A DNA stretch of 64,000 nt from Actinomadura parmotrematis (GCF_019458805.1 NZ_JAIBOA010000003.1:62001-126000), one strand, 5' to 3'; counted from the stretch's first letter, positions 8,174 to 16,350 are shown. The notes: generated by a model from the letters alone, not told the origin. Numbers and translations: made by a program.

Positions 8174-9250
8174 ATGACCGTCTCGCTGCTCGACCCCTAC
8201 ACCGGCCCGCACCTGCGCCTGCCCAACCGCGTCGCGATGGCCCCGGTCACGCGCGGCCGCGCCGACGACGCCACCGGCGTCCCGCACCCGGCCGCCCGCG
8301 ACTACTACGCGCAGCGCGCCTCCGCCGGGCTGATCGTCACCGAGGGGATCTGGCCGCACCGGCTCGGCAAGGGGGAACCGGGCGTCCCCGGCCTCGTCAC
8401 CGCCGAGCAGGCGGCGGGCTGGCGCGCCGTCACCGGCGCGGTGCACGCGGCCGGCGGCCGGATCTTCGCGCAGCTCTGGCACGTCGGCCGGATGAGCCAC
8501 CCGCTCGTCCTGGACGGCGCGGCGCCGGTCGCGCCCTCGGCCGTCCGCATCGAGGGCGAGTACCTCCACACCGCCGCCGGGCGGCGCGACCACGTCACGC
8601 CGCGCGCCCTGGAGACCGCCGAGGTCGAGGAGCTCGTCGGAGCGTTCGCCGCGGCCGCCCGCGCCGCCGTCGGCGCCGGCTTCGACGGCGTCGAGGTGCA
8701 CGGCGCCAACGGCTACCTCATCCAGCAGTTCCTCGGCACCAACACCAACCGGCGCACCGACCGCTACGCCGAGCCCACCCTCTTCGCGCGCGAGGTCGTG
8801 CGCGCCGTCGCCGCCGCCGTCGGCCCGGAGCGGACGGCGCTGCGCATCTCGCCCGGCAGCACCGACCACGCGATCGACGAGGCCGACCCCCGGACCGTCT
8901 ACCGGGCGCTGCTCGCCGACCTCGACCCGCTCGGGCTCGCCTACCTGCACATCGTCGAGCGCGGCGCCTACTGCGCCCTCGCCGACCTGCGGCCCCGCTG
9001 GTCGGGCACCCTCATCGGCAACCTCGACGGCCCCGAGCCGACCACCCGCGAGGCGGCCGAGCGCGCCGTCCAGGCCGGTCTCGCCGACGTCTTCTCCTTC
9101 GGCCGCCTGTTCATCGCCAACCCCGACCTGCCCGCCCGCTTCGCCGCCGGAGCCCCCCTCAACCCCCTCCGCCCCACCCTCATCTACGGAGGCGGCCACG
9201 AGGGCTACACCGACTACCCGCCCCTCCCCACCCCGGCCCACACCCCCTAA
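8174..9250 (+). CDS. Old yellow enzyme-family alkene reductase
   Basis: 358 residues, the usual OYE length. An FMN-dependent, NAD(P)H-using reductase of activated C=C bonds. Marks: N-terminal 'RLPNRVAMAPVTRGRA' (FMN phosphate and substrate strand), 'LWHVGRMSHP' at about 100-110, 'GANGYLIQQFLGTNTNRRTD' (about 176) and C-terminal 'SFGRLFIANPDLPARF' (about 308). This pattern is the NemA/XenB branch. ATG 8174 follows AAAGGACG. Divergent MarR regulator upstream; the 3' flank passes straight into a minisatellite. The physiological substrate is unknown. Confidence 0.92.
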   Translation: MTVSLLDPYTGPHLRLPNRVAMAPVTRGRADDATGVPHPAARDYYAQRASAGLIVTEGIWPHRLGKGEPGVPGLVTAEQAAGWRAVTGAVHAAGGRIFAQLWHVGRMSHPLVLDGAAPVAPSAVRIEGEYLHTAAGRRDHVTPRALETAEVEELVGAFAAAARAAVGAGFDGVEVHGANGYLIQQFLGTNTNRRTDRYAEPTLFAREVVRAVAAAVGPERTALRISPGSTDHAIDEADPRTVYRALLADLDPLGLAYLHIVERGAYCALADLRPRWSGTLIGNLDGPEPTTREAAERAVQAGLADVFSFGRLFIANPDLPARFAAGAPLNPLRPTLIYGGGHEGYTDYPPLPTPAHTP

Positions 9251-9271
9251 CGCCCGCGCCTAACCCCCACG

Positions 9272-9657
9272 CCGCACCGGGCGCGCCCTCACCCGCACAC
9301 CGCGCCGGGCGCGCCCTCACCCGCACACCGCGCCGGGCGCGCCCTCACCCGCACACCGCGCCGGGCGCGCCCTCACCCGCACACCGCGCCGGGCGCGCCC
9401 TCACCTTGCACGTCCTGACGCGAGCGTCTTCACCCCGCGCCGTGCCGGGTGCGCCCTCACCCGCACACCGTGACCGGAACGCCTTCACCGTGCACACCCT
9501 GCCGGGCGCACCTTCACCCTGCACACCCTGCCGGGCGCGCCCTCACCCCGCGCGCCGTGATGGGAGCGCCCTCACCCTGCACGTCCTGCCGGGCGCGCCT
9601 TAACCCCACCCCTACCGAAGGCACCTTCACCCCCACACCCTGACGGGCGCGCCTTCA
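9272..9657. repeat. 28-29 bp tandem minisatellite
   Basis: About 14 head-to-tail copies of a unit containing GGGCGCGCCCTCACC. The first copies (GGG at 9279, 9307, 9335, 9363, 9391) are exactly 28 bp apart and nearly identical. Later copies (9447, 9476, 9504, 9533, 9562, 9591, then about 9619 and 9645) drift and are mostly 28-29 bp apart. The array fills the gap between the convergent ene-reductase and GNAT genes, and its last copy runs into the GNAT stop codon. It has no spacers. Confidence 0.9.
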
Positions 9658-10263
9658 CTCTCCCGGCGGGAGGTCGTAGACCATCGAGTCCACTGCCGCG
9701 AAGCCGAGGAGCCTGCTCAGGTAGGGGGTGCGGACGGTCCGCTCGACGCGGAAGCCGAAGCGCTCGTAGAGGGCTTTGGCGCGCGGGTTGGTGTCGATGA
9801 CCTCCAGCCGGACCCGGCGCAGCCCGCGCCGGCGCGCCTCCCCGGCGGTCGCGCCCAGCAGCGCCGTGCCGACGCCCAGCCCGCGCGCCGCCGGCGACAC
9901 CGCGAGGATCTCCAGCAGCAGCTCCCCGTCACCCGGCGCCGCCGAATCGAGAAACCGGGCGAGCAGGCTGCGCCAAGTACCACGCAGCGGCCCGAACGCC
10001 CGGCGCAGCAACGCCCCGTCCAGCACCGACGCGGACCCGTCCGCGTCCCGCAACGCCGCGATCCCGACCAGCCGGTCACCGTCCCACGCACCGAGAACCC
10101 GCTCCGGCACCAGCGAAGCCCCGAGCAACCGCGCAGGCTCCCCGCCTCCAACAACCGGTGCGAGCTTCCGTGAGAATCCCTCCCAGTACAGCTCGCCCGC
10201 CGCCTCGCGAGCCTCCTCGCCCAGCCCGAGCCGGATGTACAACGTGCCGCTCTTGGCGCCCAT
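9655..10263 (-). CDS. GNAT-family N-acetyltransferase
   Basis: 202 residues. C-terminal GNAT core: 'LEILAVSPAARGLGVGTALL' carries the acetyl-CoA pyrophosphate loop (R/Q-x-x-G-x-G/A form, here RGLGVG), followed by 'LEVIDTNPRAKALYERFGF', the usual motif B. The N-terminal 90 residues are a less conserved substrate domain. The acceptor is unknown. The stop is embedded in the minisatellite; upstream lies 1.1 kb without a convincing gene, containing palindrome A. Confidence 0.85.
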   Translation of the reverse strand: MGAKSGTLYIRLGLGEEAREAAGELYWEGFSRKLAPVVGGGEPARLLGASLVPERVLGAWDGDRLVGIAALRDADGSASVLDGALLRRAFGPLRGTWRSLLARFLDSAAPGDGELLLEILAVSPAARGLGVGTALLGATAGEARRRGLRRVRLEVIDTNPRAKALYERFGFRVERTVRTPYLSRLLGFAAVDSMVYDLPPGE

Positions 10264-10435
10264 ACCGGAAGAATGCCCCCTGGTCAGGCAGCCAACTCCA
10301 CCCCCGCCCGCCCCCTCAAGTCACAAAACCACCAAAAACTCCCCCACTGTTCGTCCCCCGTCTCCCCGAACAGAACAGCCGCACCCCCCTTCCCGCCCGC
10401 GCTCCGTCCGCGCCCGTCCCGCACTCCGCCAGCGA

Positions 10436-10537
10436 TGACCGCCCGGTCGCCGCTCGTTGAGATGCGGCGTGTTGCGCACTTTCGATCTTCGAAGTGCGCA
10501 ACACGCCGCATCTCAACTTTGGATGACCGGGCGGTCA
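10436..10537. repeat. Two-tier palindromic element, copy A
   Basis: An outer inverted repeat of 13 bp (10436-10448 with 10525-10537) encloses a perfect inner inverted repeat of 26 bp (10456-10481 with 10492-10517). Both unpaired steps are 7 bp and the loop is 10 bp. The inner arm contains TGCGGCGTGTTGC, which recurs in copy B near 20.0 kb, and the outer arm TGACCGCCCGG is related too. It lies 170-275 bp upstream of a GNAT gene. Confidence 0.9.
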
Positions 10538-11424
10538 CGGGCGGCGGGGCATTCAGTTCGTTCATGCACGGTCTGTCCGTCAGCGCTTTGGAACGTCGGC
10601 AATCTGGTCGGCTCGGGGCGTACGGGCGTACGGGCGTACGGGCGTACGGGCGTGAACGTGTGTAGGCGTGCGGGGCGCGTGGAGCAGAGGGTGCAGGTTG
10701 TGTGGAGCGGGGTGGCATGAGTCGTGTGAGGTGCGGGGCACGCAGGGCGGGCGGGGTGCGCGAGGTGCGCAGGGCATGCAGGGCACGCGGGGTGCGTGGG
10801 GCGAGCAGGGCACGCGGAGAGTGCGGGGCATGCGAGGCACGCGGAGTGCGCGGGGCACGCGGGGTGCGCGGGGCGAGCAGGGCACGCGGGGTGCGCGGGG
10901 CGAGCAGGGCGAGCAGGGCACGCGGAGTGCGCGGGGCATGCGGAGTGCGCAGGGCGAGCAGGGCACGCGGAGTGCGCGGGGCATGCGGAGTGCGCAGGGC
11001 GAGCAGGGCATGCGGAGTGCGCGGGGCATGCGGGGCGCGCGGGGCACGCGGGGCACGCGGGGCGCGGGGGGCGCGGGGGGCACGCGGGGCACGAAGGGCG
11101 GGCGGGGTGCGCGGGGCGCGCGGGGCACGCGGAGTGCACGGGGTGCACGGGGCACGCAGGGTGCGCAGAGCGAGCAGGGCACGCGGAGTGCGCGGGGTGC
11201 ACGGGGCACGCGGGGCACGCGGGGTGCGCGGGGCATGTGAGGCACACGGCGTGTGCGGGGCGTGAAAGGCAGACGGGGTGGGCGAGGTGTGAGACAGGCG
11301 GGGCGCGCGGGGTGTGCGAGGCAGGCAGGGTGTGTAGAAGGCGCGGGGGCGTGGGGGTGTGTGGGACGCGTGGGGTGTGAGGTAGGTGGGGGTGCGAGGT
11401 GAGTGGGGCTTGTGGGGTGGGGGG
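10538..11424. repeat. G-rich 8- and 9-bp tandem repeats, no convincing gene
   Basis: From about 10617 to 10652, TACGGGCG repeats in tandem. From about 10734 to 11240 a degenerate 9-bp unit of the form GGGGCACGC / GGGGTGCGC / GGGCGAGCA dominates, then a looser G-rich stretch reaches the tenA stop. The + strand has GGG or GGGG every 9 bases, so G-quadruplex motifs overlap throughout. Open frames here read as Gly-X-Arg or Cys-Pro triplets and have no start signals, so I treat this as non-coding. Confidence 0.8.
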
Positions 11425-12036
11425 TCAGGGGAGGGGGACGGTCCAGAAGGTGAGTTCGTGGCGCATGCCGAGCAGGAAGGCGTCTTCGGCGGCGGGGCGC
11501 GGTGGGGCCGCTTCGTCGATCATTTCGCCGATGCGGCGGGCCAGGGCGGCGAAGCCGGGGTCGGCGTAGGTGTCCACCCAGCGGCGGTAGCGGGGTTCGG
11601 CGGGCGGGTCCTCGGCCAGGCGCGCGCCGAGGCGGGAGTAGCCCCACATGCACGGGTACAGCGCGGCCAGTCCGGTGCCGTAGTCGGCGGCGGCGTCGAG
11701 CAGGAACGCGGTGTAGGCGGCGCACGCCGGGCCCTTGCGGGCGCCGTTCAGGTCGGCGCCGAACTCCGCCGACAGCGTCCGGTGCAGGTCGAGTTCCACG
11801 TGGAACGTCGAGTGCGCCAGGTCCACGAGGTCGCCCAGGTGAGCGGTGGGGGCCTGCCAGGCGAGGCGGGAGAAGACGCGCACGTAGTCGAGCAGGAACA
11901 GGTGGTCCTGCTCCAGCCAGGAGCGGAACACCGCCTCGTCCAGGTCGCCGCGGGCGATGCCCGCCACCGTCGGGTGGGCGAGCTGCTCGGCGACCAGCGG
12001 TTCGCCGAGTTCCTCCAGGTGCGCCGCGAGACTCAT
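11425..12036 (-). CDS. TenA-family thiaminase II / aminopyrimidine aminohydrolase
   Basis: 203 residues, all-helical TenA fold. Hydrolyses 4-amino-5-aminomethyl-2-methylpyrimidine (thiamin salvage) or, in some members, related pyrimidines. Conserved positions visible: Asp44 in 'LEQDHLFLLDY', Cys129 in 'ALYPCMWGY' (nucleophile region) and Glu194 in 'RHELTFW'. ATG 12036 gives the family N-terminus; the open frame upstream is not family sequence. The roughly 300 bp leader on this strand contains strong hairpins but no thi-box motif. No other thiamin genes are near. Confidence 0.9.
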   Translation of the reverse strand: MSLAAHLEELGEPLVAEQLAHPTVAGIARGDLDEAVFRSWLEQDHLFLLDYVRVFSRLAWQAPTAHLGDLVDLAHSTFHVELDLHRTLSAEFGADLNGARKGPACAAYTAFLLDAAADYGTGLAALYPCMWGYSRLGARLAEDPPAEPRYRRWVDTYADPGFAALARRIGEMIDEAAPPRPAAEDAFLLGMRHELTFWTVPLP

Positions 12037-12083
12037 GGGCCCAGTGTTCCAGCCGGCCGGCGGCTCCGGGAGGCCAGGAAAGA

Positions 12084-12120
12084 CCTGGGCCCCGTCCGCG
12101 AAAGCGGAGCGGGGCCCAGG
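12084..12120 (-). promoter_or_regulatory. Strong hairpin in tenA leader
   Basis: Arms CCTGGGCCCCG and CGGGGCCCAGG pair perfectly; inside, TCCGC and GCGGA close a GAAA loop (on the + strand), leaving one bulged G. It ends 48 bp before the tenA ATG. On the tenA strand TCTTTCC follows, so an attenuator is possible. A second hairpin (GCGATGG... with CACCATCGC) lies at 12193-12222. Confidence 0.5.
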
Positions 12121-12402
12121 GTCACGACCGATGCGGGGCCGCCTCTCGGCGAAAGGCACGACACGGCTCCAGCCGGACGGTATTCCGTGAAGGCGATGGG
12201 TGAAGCCCGGGGGCACCATCGCATCGGCTGACAGGTGTAACCGGCGGGCGCCGCGGGTTGTTCCCGCCCGGCTAGCACACGGGCGGGATCCGGCGCACGG
12301 CCCCGGCGCCACATCCCGCAGGCCGGAGTTCGCCACAGGCCCTCTGGCGCGGCGCGGCGGTCAGCCTCTACGGTGGCGGCGCCACCCCGAAAGGATCTCC
12401 CG

Positions 12403-12834
12403 ATGAAGCCGACCCGCCTCGCCGTCCTGGCGCTCGTTCCTGCCCTGGCCCTCGCCGCGTGCGGCGGCGGCGACAAGAAGGACGGCGCGGCGAGCGCCTC
12501 GCCGTCCGTGTCCGCGCCCTCGGGCGACGCCTCGGCCCCGGCCGGTGCCGGCGGGCCGACCGGCGCGTCCCCCGCCCCCGGCGCGCCCGCGCCCGGCACG
12601 AGCAACGGCGCGGGCGGCGGCACCGGCGGCGGCGCGGGCGGCGGCGGCACCGGCGGCGGCGCGGGCGTCCCGAGCCCCACCCCGACCGCGATCACCCGGT
12701 TCATCGCGTGCATGCACCAGCACGGCGTCGACATCAAAGCCGGTCAGACCACGCCCCCGAACGTCGACCAGAACAAGCTGAAGCTCGCGACCCTCGCCTG
12801 CGTCCAGTACATCACCGCGACGCCGAAGAGCTGA
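12403..12834 (+). CDS. Putative lipoprotein
   Basis: 143 residues. Signal peptide with lipobox 'LALAACGGG' (Cys near 24), then a Gly/Ala/Pro/Ser-rich spacer of about 65 residues, then a conserved-looking domain of about 45 residues ('ITRFIACMHQHGVDI...LATLACVQYI') with two Cys that may form a disulfide. The ACMxxHGV motif occurs in many actinobacterial lipoproteins of unknown function. ATG 12403 follows AAAGGA by 7 bp. Transcribed singly, divergent from tenA. Confidence 0.75.
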   Translation: MKPTRLAVLALVPALALAACGGGDKKDGAASASPSVSAPSGDASAPAGAGGPTGASPAPGAPAPGTSNGAGGGTGGGAGGGGTGGGAGVPSPTPTAITRFIACMHQHGVDIKAGQTTPPNVDQNKLKLATLACVQYITATPKS

Positions 12835-12927
12835 CGCCCGCGGCGGGCCCGCGGATCCCCCGGCGATCGCTATAGAGCGGGCGAACGCGGGTAGAGCACC
12901 CAGCACAGCCAGCAAGGCCGACTGGGG

Positions 12928-13350
12928 GTGATCACATTGCTGGACGACACGCCGCCCGCCGACGCCATGGGCCTGCGCCAGCGGGTCGACGGGCGGTGGG
13001 TGATCGTGACGGTGACCGGCGACCTCGACCTGTCCACCGCGCCGCGCCTGGAGGCGGTGCTCGACGTGCCCGAGCTGCCCGGCGGGCGGCGGCACGTCGC
13101 GGTCGACGCGGCCGGTCTGGAGTTCTGCGACTCCACCGGAGTGAACGTGCTGATCAGGGCGTGGAAGCGGTTGAAGGCCCTGCAGGGCCAGCTCATCCTG
13201 CTCCACGTGCCCGAGCCGATCCGCGAGCGGATCGGCTGGATGGGGCTGGACAAGGTGTTCAGCCTGCGCGACTCGCTGCCCGAGCACACCATCAAGATCA
13301 GAGGGCCGGAGTGGGAGCGGACCGGCCCGAGCATCCCCGAGGACGCCTGA
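12928..13350 (+). CDS. STAS-domain anti-sigma factor antagonist
   Basis: 140 residues. One STAS domain with the phosphorylatable serine in 'LEFCDSTGVNVL' (Ser about 69), preceded by 'GDLDLSTAPRLEAVL'. In the RsbV/SpoIIAA scheme the unphosphorylated form binds an anti-sigma kinase and frees a sigma factor. No anti-sigma or sigma gene is adjacent, so the partner is encoded elsewhere. GTG 12928 is used; ATG 12967 would remove about 13 poorly conserved residues. A CATCGCC/GGCGATG hairpin at 13395-13416 separates it from the convergent glxA-type gene. Confidence 0.85.
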   Translation: MITLLDDTPPADAMGLRQRVDGRWVIVTVTGDLDLSTAPRLEAVLDVPELPGGRRHVAVDAAGLEFCDSTGVNVLIRAWKRLKALQGQLILLHVPEPIRERIGWMGLDKVFSLRDSLPEHTIKIRGPEWERTGPSIPEDA

Positions 13351-13458
13351 CGAAGGCCGGCGACGCCTGACCGGCGGGCGCCGCGCCGCCTCCCCATCGC
13401 CTCCGTGCGGGCGATGCCGGCGGCCGGTCCCGATCGGCGCGGCCAGGGTCCGGCCCGG

Positions 13459-14460
13459 CTACGGCAGGGCCGCCGCCCCGCCGCGGAAGGTGTGCCGGTA
13501 GGCCGACGGCGGCACGCCGAGCGCCGCCACCACGTGCTGGCGCATCGACGCCGCCGTCCCGAACCCCGCGCGCTCGGCGACGACGTCGACGGGCAGGTCG
13601 GTGGACTCCAGCAGCCGGCGCGCGTGCTCGACCCGCTGCCGGGCCAGCCACTGCCCCGGCGTCATCCCGACCTCCTGCCGGAACCGCCGCGAGAACGTCC
13701 GCACGCTCATCCGCGCGTGCGCCGCGAGGTCGGCGAGCGACAGCGGCCGGTCGAGCCGCCCGAGCGCCCAGTCCCGCGTGGCGCCCGTCGCCGATCCCGC
13801 CTCCGCCGGCACCGGCCGCTCGATGAACTGGGCCTGGCCGCCGTCCCGCCACGGCGCCACCACGCAGCGCCGCGCCACCCGGTTGGCGACCTCGCCGCCG
13901 TGGTCGCGCCGCACCAGGTGCATGCAGAGGTCGACGCCGGACGCGACGCCCGCCGCCGTCAGCACGTCGCCGTCTTCGACGAACAGCACGTCGGCGTCCA
14001 CCCGCACGCGCGGGAACGTCGCCTGGAAGTAGGCCGCCTCGTTCCAGTGCGTGGTGGCGCGCCGCCCGTCCAGCAGCCCGGCGGCGGCGAGCGCGTAGGA
14101 CGCCGTGCAGATCGACACGATGCGGGCGCCGGGCCGCAGCGTGGCGAGCGCCGCCGCGAGCGGCGCGGGCAGCCACTCGCGCGGGCTGTCGTAGCCGCAT
14201 CCGAACGGCGGCAGGACGAGGGTGTCGGCGGTCGCGACCGCCTCGGCGCCGTGCTCGACGGTGACGGTGAAGTCGGCGGACGTCCGCACCGGCCCGGCGG
14301 CGAGCCCGCAGGTCACGACCTCGTACAGGGGGCGGTCGTCCGCGCCGGCGGCGGTGCCGAAGATGCGGACCGGGATGCTCAGCTCGAACGGGTAGACGCC
14401 GTCGAGGGCGAGGACCACGACGCGGTGCGCGGCCCGAGCCGGCGCGGCCTGATCATGCAT
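13459..14460 (-). CDS. GlxA-family transcriptional regulator (DJ-1/PfpI + AraC HTH)
   Basis: 333 residues. Residues about 10-180 form a DJ-1/PfpI-like domain ('VVVLALDGVYPFELSIPVRIFG', 'GARIVSICTASYALAAAGLLDG'), where the Cys sits at the usual nucleophile elbow. Residues about 225-325 are an AraC-type double helix-turn-helix ('ARMSVRTFSRRFRQEVGMTP', 'VAERAGFGTAASMRQHV'). Start ATG 14460. It is divergent from the quinone-oxidoreductase gene and separated by 129 bp, so it is the likely regulator of that gene. A second GlxA paralogue lies at 42342-43322. Confidence 0.9.
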   Translation of the reverse strand: MHDQAAPARAAHRVVVLALDGVYPFELSIPVRIFGTAAGADDRPLYEVVTCGLAAGPVRTSADFTVTVEHGAEAVATADTLVLPPFGCGYDSPREWLPAPLAAALATLRPGARIVSICTASYALAAAGLLDGRRATTHWNEAAYFQATFPRVRVDADVLFVEDGDVLTAAGVASGVDLCMHLVRRDHGGEVANRVARRCVVAPWRDGGQAQFIERPVPAEAGSATGATRDWALGRLDRPLSLADLAAHARMSVRTFSRRFRQEVGMTPGQWLARQRVEHARRLLESTDLPVDVVAERAGFGTAASMRQHVVAALGVPPSAYRHTFRGGAAALP

Positions 14461-14589
14461 GGCCGGATTCTTGCACATGATGGCCGTCCGGCCACTCGCC
14501 GCTCCCGCCGCCCCCGGCCAGGCTGGACGCGTGCACATCCCCGGGAACGTTCCACCGGAACGTCCCGCGAGCCGGAAAGGGGCGCGGCC

Positions 14590-15519
14590 ATGCGCGCTGT
14601 CGGTCAGGACGGGTTCGGCGGACCCGAGGTCCTCGAAATCGTCGAGGTGGAGCGGCCGGTGCCGGGCCCGGCGGAGGTCCTCGTCCGGGTGCGGGCGGCG
14701 GCCGTCAACCCGACCGACCTCTGGCACCGCGCGACGGGCGGCCTGCTCGGGGAGCCGGTCCGGCTCGGCTGGGACGTGTCGGGCGTCGTCGAGGAGGTCG
14801 GCCCGGGGGTGACGCTGTTCGACCCGGGCGACGAGGTGTTCGGCATGCCGCGCCTGCCCGCGCCGGCCGGCGCCTACGCCGAGTACCTGGTCGCGCCCGC
14901 GCGGGACCTGGCGCGCAAGCCGACCGCGCTGACGCACGTGCAGGCCGCGGCGCTGCCGGTCGCGGGGCTCACCGCCTGGCAGGCCCTCGTGGACACCGCG
15001 GACGTGCGGGCGGGGCAGCGGGTCCTCGTGCACGCGGCGGCGGGCGGCGTCGGCCATCTCGCCGTGCAGATCGCCGCGCTGCGCGGCGCGCACGTGACGG
15101 GCACCGCGCGCGCCGCCAAGCACGCCTTCGTGCGCGGCCTCGGCGCCGCCGAGGTGATCGACCACACGGCCGCCGACTTCGCCGGGCCCGCCCGCGACAT
15201 GGACGTCGTGCTGGACGCGGTCGGCGGCGAGTACGGGCCGCGCTCGCTCCGCACGCTGCGCCCCGGCGGCCGCCTCGTCGCGCTCGCCTCGCCCGCCGAG
15301 GCCGCGCTGGCGCCGGTCGCCCGCGCGCAGGGCAAGCGCGCCGACTTCATGATCGTCCAGCCGGACCGGGCCGCGCTGCGCGAGCTCGGCGACCTCGCCG
15401 CCGCCGGCCGGCTGCACGTGGAGATCGCCGCCGAGCTGCCGCTGGCGGAGGCCGCGGCGGCGCACCGGCTGGTCGAGTCGGGCCGCACCGTCGGCAAGGT
15501 CGTCCTGACGGTCCCCTGA
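14590..15519 (+). CDS. NADP-dependent zinc-free alcohol dehydrogenase-like/quinone oxidoreductase
   Basis: 309 residues, MDR superfamily. N-terminal GroES-like domain ('VLVRVRAAAVNPTDLWHRA') followed by a Rossmann domain with 'VLVHAAAGGVGHLAVQIAALRGAHV' (AxxGGVG). Structural-zinc cysteines are absent, as in quinone oxidoreductases and enoyl reductases, so it most likely reduces quinones or enones with NADPH. ATG 14590 follows GAAAGG. Probably regulated by the divergent GlxA protein. Its stop and the stop of the next, convergent gene are directly adjacent with no spacer. Confidence 0.87.
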   Translation: MRAVGQDGFGGPEVLEIVEVERPVPGPAEVLVRVRAAAVNPTDLWHRATGGLLGEPVRLGWDVSGVVEEVGPGVTLFDPGDEVFGMPRLPAPAGAYAEYLVAPARDLARKPTALTHVQAAALPVAGLTAWQALVDTADVRAGQRVLVHAAAGGVGHLAVQIAALRGAHVTGTARAAKHAFVRGLGAAEVIDHTAADFAGPARDMDVVLDAVGGEYGPRSLRTLRPGGRLVALASPAEAALAPVARAQGKRADFMIVQPDRAALRELGDLAAAGRLHVEIAAELPLAEAAAAHRLVESGRTVGKVVLTVP

Positions 15520-16017
15520 TCACTCGCCGGTGGCGCCGTCGATCCGCTCGCGCAGCAGGTCGGCGTGGCCGTTGTGGCGGGCGTACTCCTCGATGAGGTG
15601 GCAGAGGACCCAGCGCAGCGTGAACACCTCGCCGCGCCGCTCGCCGGTGGCGTCCAGGGAGGGCGCCTCCAGGACGGCCCGGTCGGTCGCCGCCCACTCG
15701 TCCTTCAGCAGGGCGAGGGCCTCGGCGGGGTCGGCGCCGTCGACGTCCCACTCGCCGGGCTCGCCGTTCACCGTCTCCCAGTAGGGGACGGTGCCGGGGG
15801 CGTCGCCCATGACGGCGCGCAGCCACATCTGCTCCACCCGGGCCAGGTGCCGGACGAGGCCGAGCAGCGACATCTCCGAGGGCGGGACCGCCCGCTCCCG
15901 GAGCTGCTCGGGGCCGAGGCCGTCGCACTTCAGCAGCAGGGTCTCGCGCTGGTAGCGGAGGAAGGCGAGGAGCATGGTCCGCTCGCCGGCGGCGAGCGGG
16001 GGTTCGGTGCGGATCAT
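15520..16017 (-). CDS. DinB/DUF664-family putative thiol-dependent transferase
   Basis: 165 residues. A four-helix DinB-like fold: 'LLAFLRYQRETLLLKCDGLGPEQL' at the start, a His in 'LLGLVRHLARVEQMW', and 'LCHLIEEYARHNGHADLLRERIDG' at the end. The His residues at these places bind metal in mycothiol- or bacillithiol-dependent members. A mycothiol S-transferase role is likely for the family in actinobacteria, but the substrate is unknown. Start ATG 16017. It converges on the oxidoreductase with zero bases between stops; the small membrane gene follows upstream in the same direction. Confidence 0.8.
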   Translation of the reverse strand: MIRTEPPLAAGERTMLLAFLRYQRETLLLKCDGLGPEQLRERAVPPSEMSLLGLVRHLARVEQMWLRAVMGDAPGTVPYWETVNGEPGEWDVDGADPAEALALLKDEWAATDRAVLEAPSLDATGERRGEVFTLRWVLCHLIEEYARHNGHADLLRERIDGATGE

Positions 16018-16045
16018 GGCCCCATCCTGCCGTGGCCGGGTCCGG

Positions 16046-16210
16046 TCAGGTGCTCGGCTCCTGGCGCCGCCAGAACGCCAGCAGGTCCCGCGCCCGCGGC
16101 GGCGCGGCGGCCTCGGCGCGCAGCGCGCGGTTCTGCTGCACGAGCACGATGACGAGGCCGGCGAGCGCACCGGCGGTGACGACCATGAAGGTGACGGCGA
16201 GTTCCAGCAT
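16046..16210 (-). CDS. Small single-pass membrane protein
   Basis: 54 residues. One N-terminal membrane helix (about residues 4-24, 'LAVTFMVVTAGALAGLVIVL'), then a basic/charged tail ending 'DLLAFWRRQEPST'. No family recognised. The ATG is preceded by AAAGGAG at good spacing, which is the main reason to call it. It lies 28 bp upstream of the DinB-like gene in the same direction and may share its transcript. Confidence 0.6.
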   Translation of the reverse strand: MLELAVTFMVVTAGALAGLVIVLVQQNRALRAEAAAPPRARDLLAFWRRQEPST

Positions 16211-16350
16211 GGTCCGCTCCTTTCGGGGACGACCGGGGTGGGCACCGGGGTGGGCAAGGGATGCCCCGCCGGGGAACCGGCAAACCGTGCGAAGTATTCC
16301 CCATGCGGGCCTTCCTCGCGCGGCCCTCCCCGGCCGGCGCCCCGCCCGGT

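Noticed and set aside
9272-9657. CRISPR array
   Set aside because: The repeat units are head-to-tail without unique spacers and there are no cas genes; it is a minisatellite.
10668-11240. Collagen-like Gly-X-Y protein gene on the + strand
   Set aside because: The triplet pattern follows from the 9-bp DNA repeat; there is no signal peptide, ribosome-binding site, or change between silent and non-silent positions, and all other frames give equally regular sequence.
12037-12336. TPP riboswitch upstream of tenA
   Set aside because: Conserved CUGAGA and ACCUGA/GCCAGCG elements could not be found on the tenA strand.
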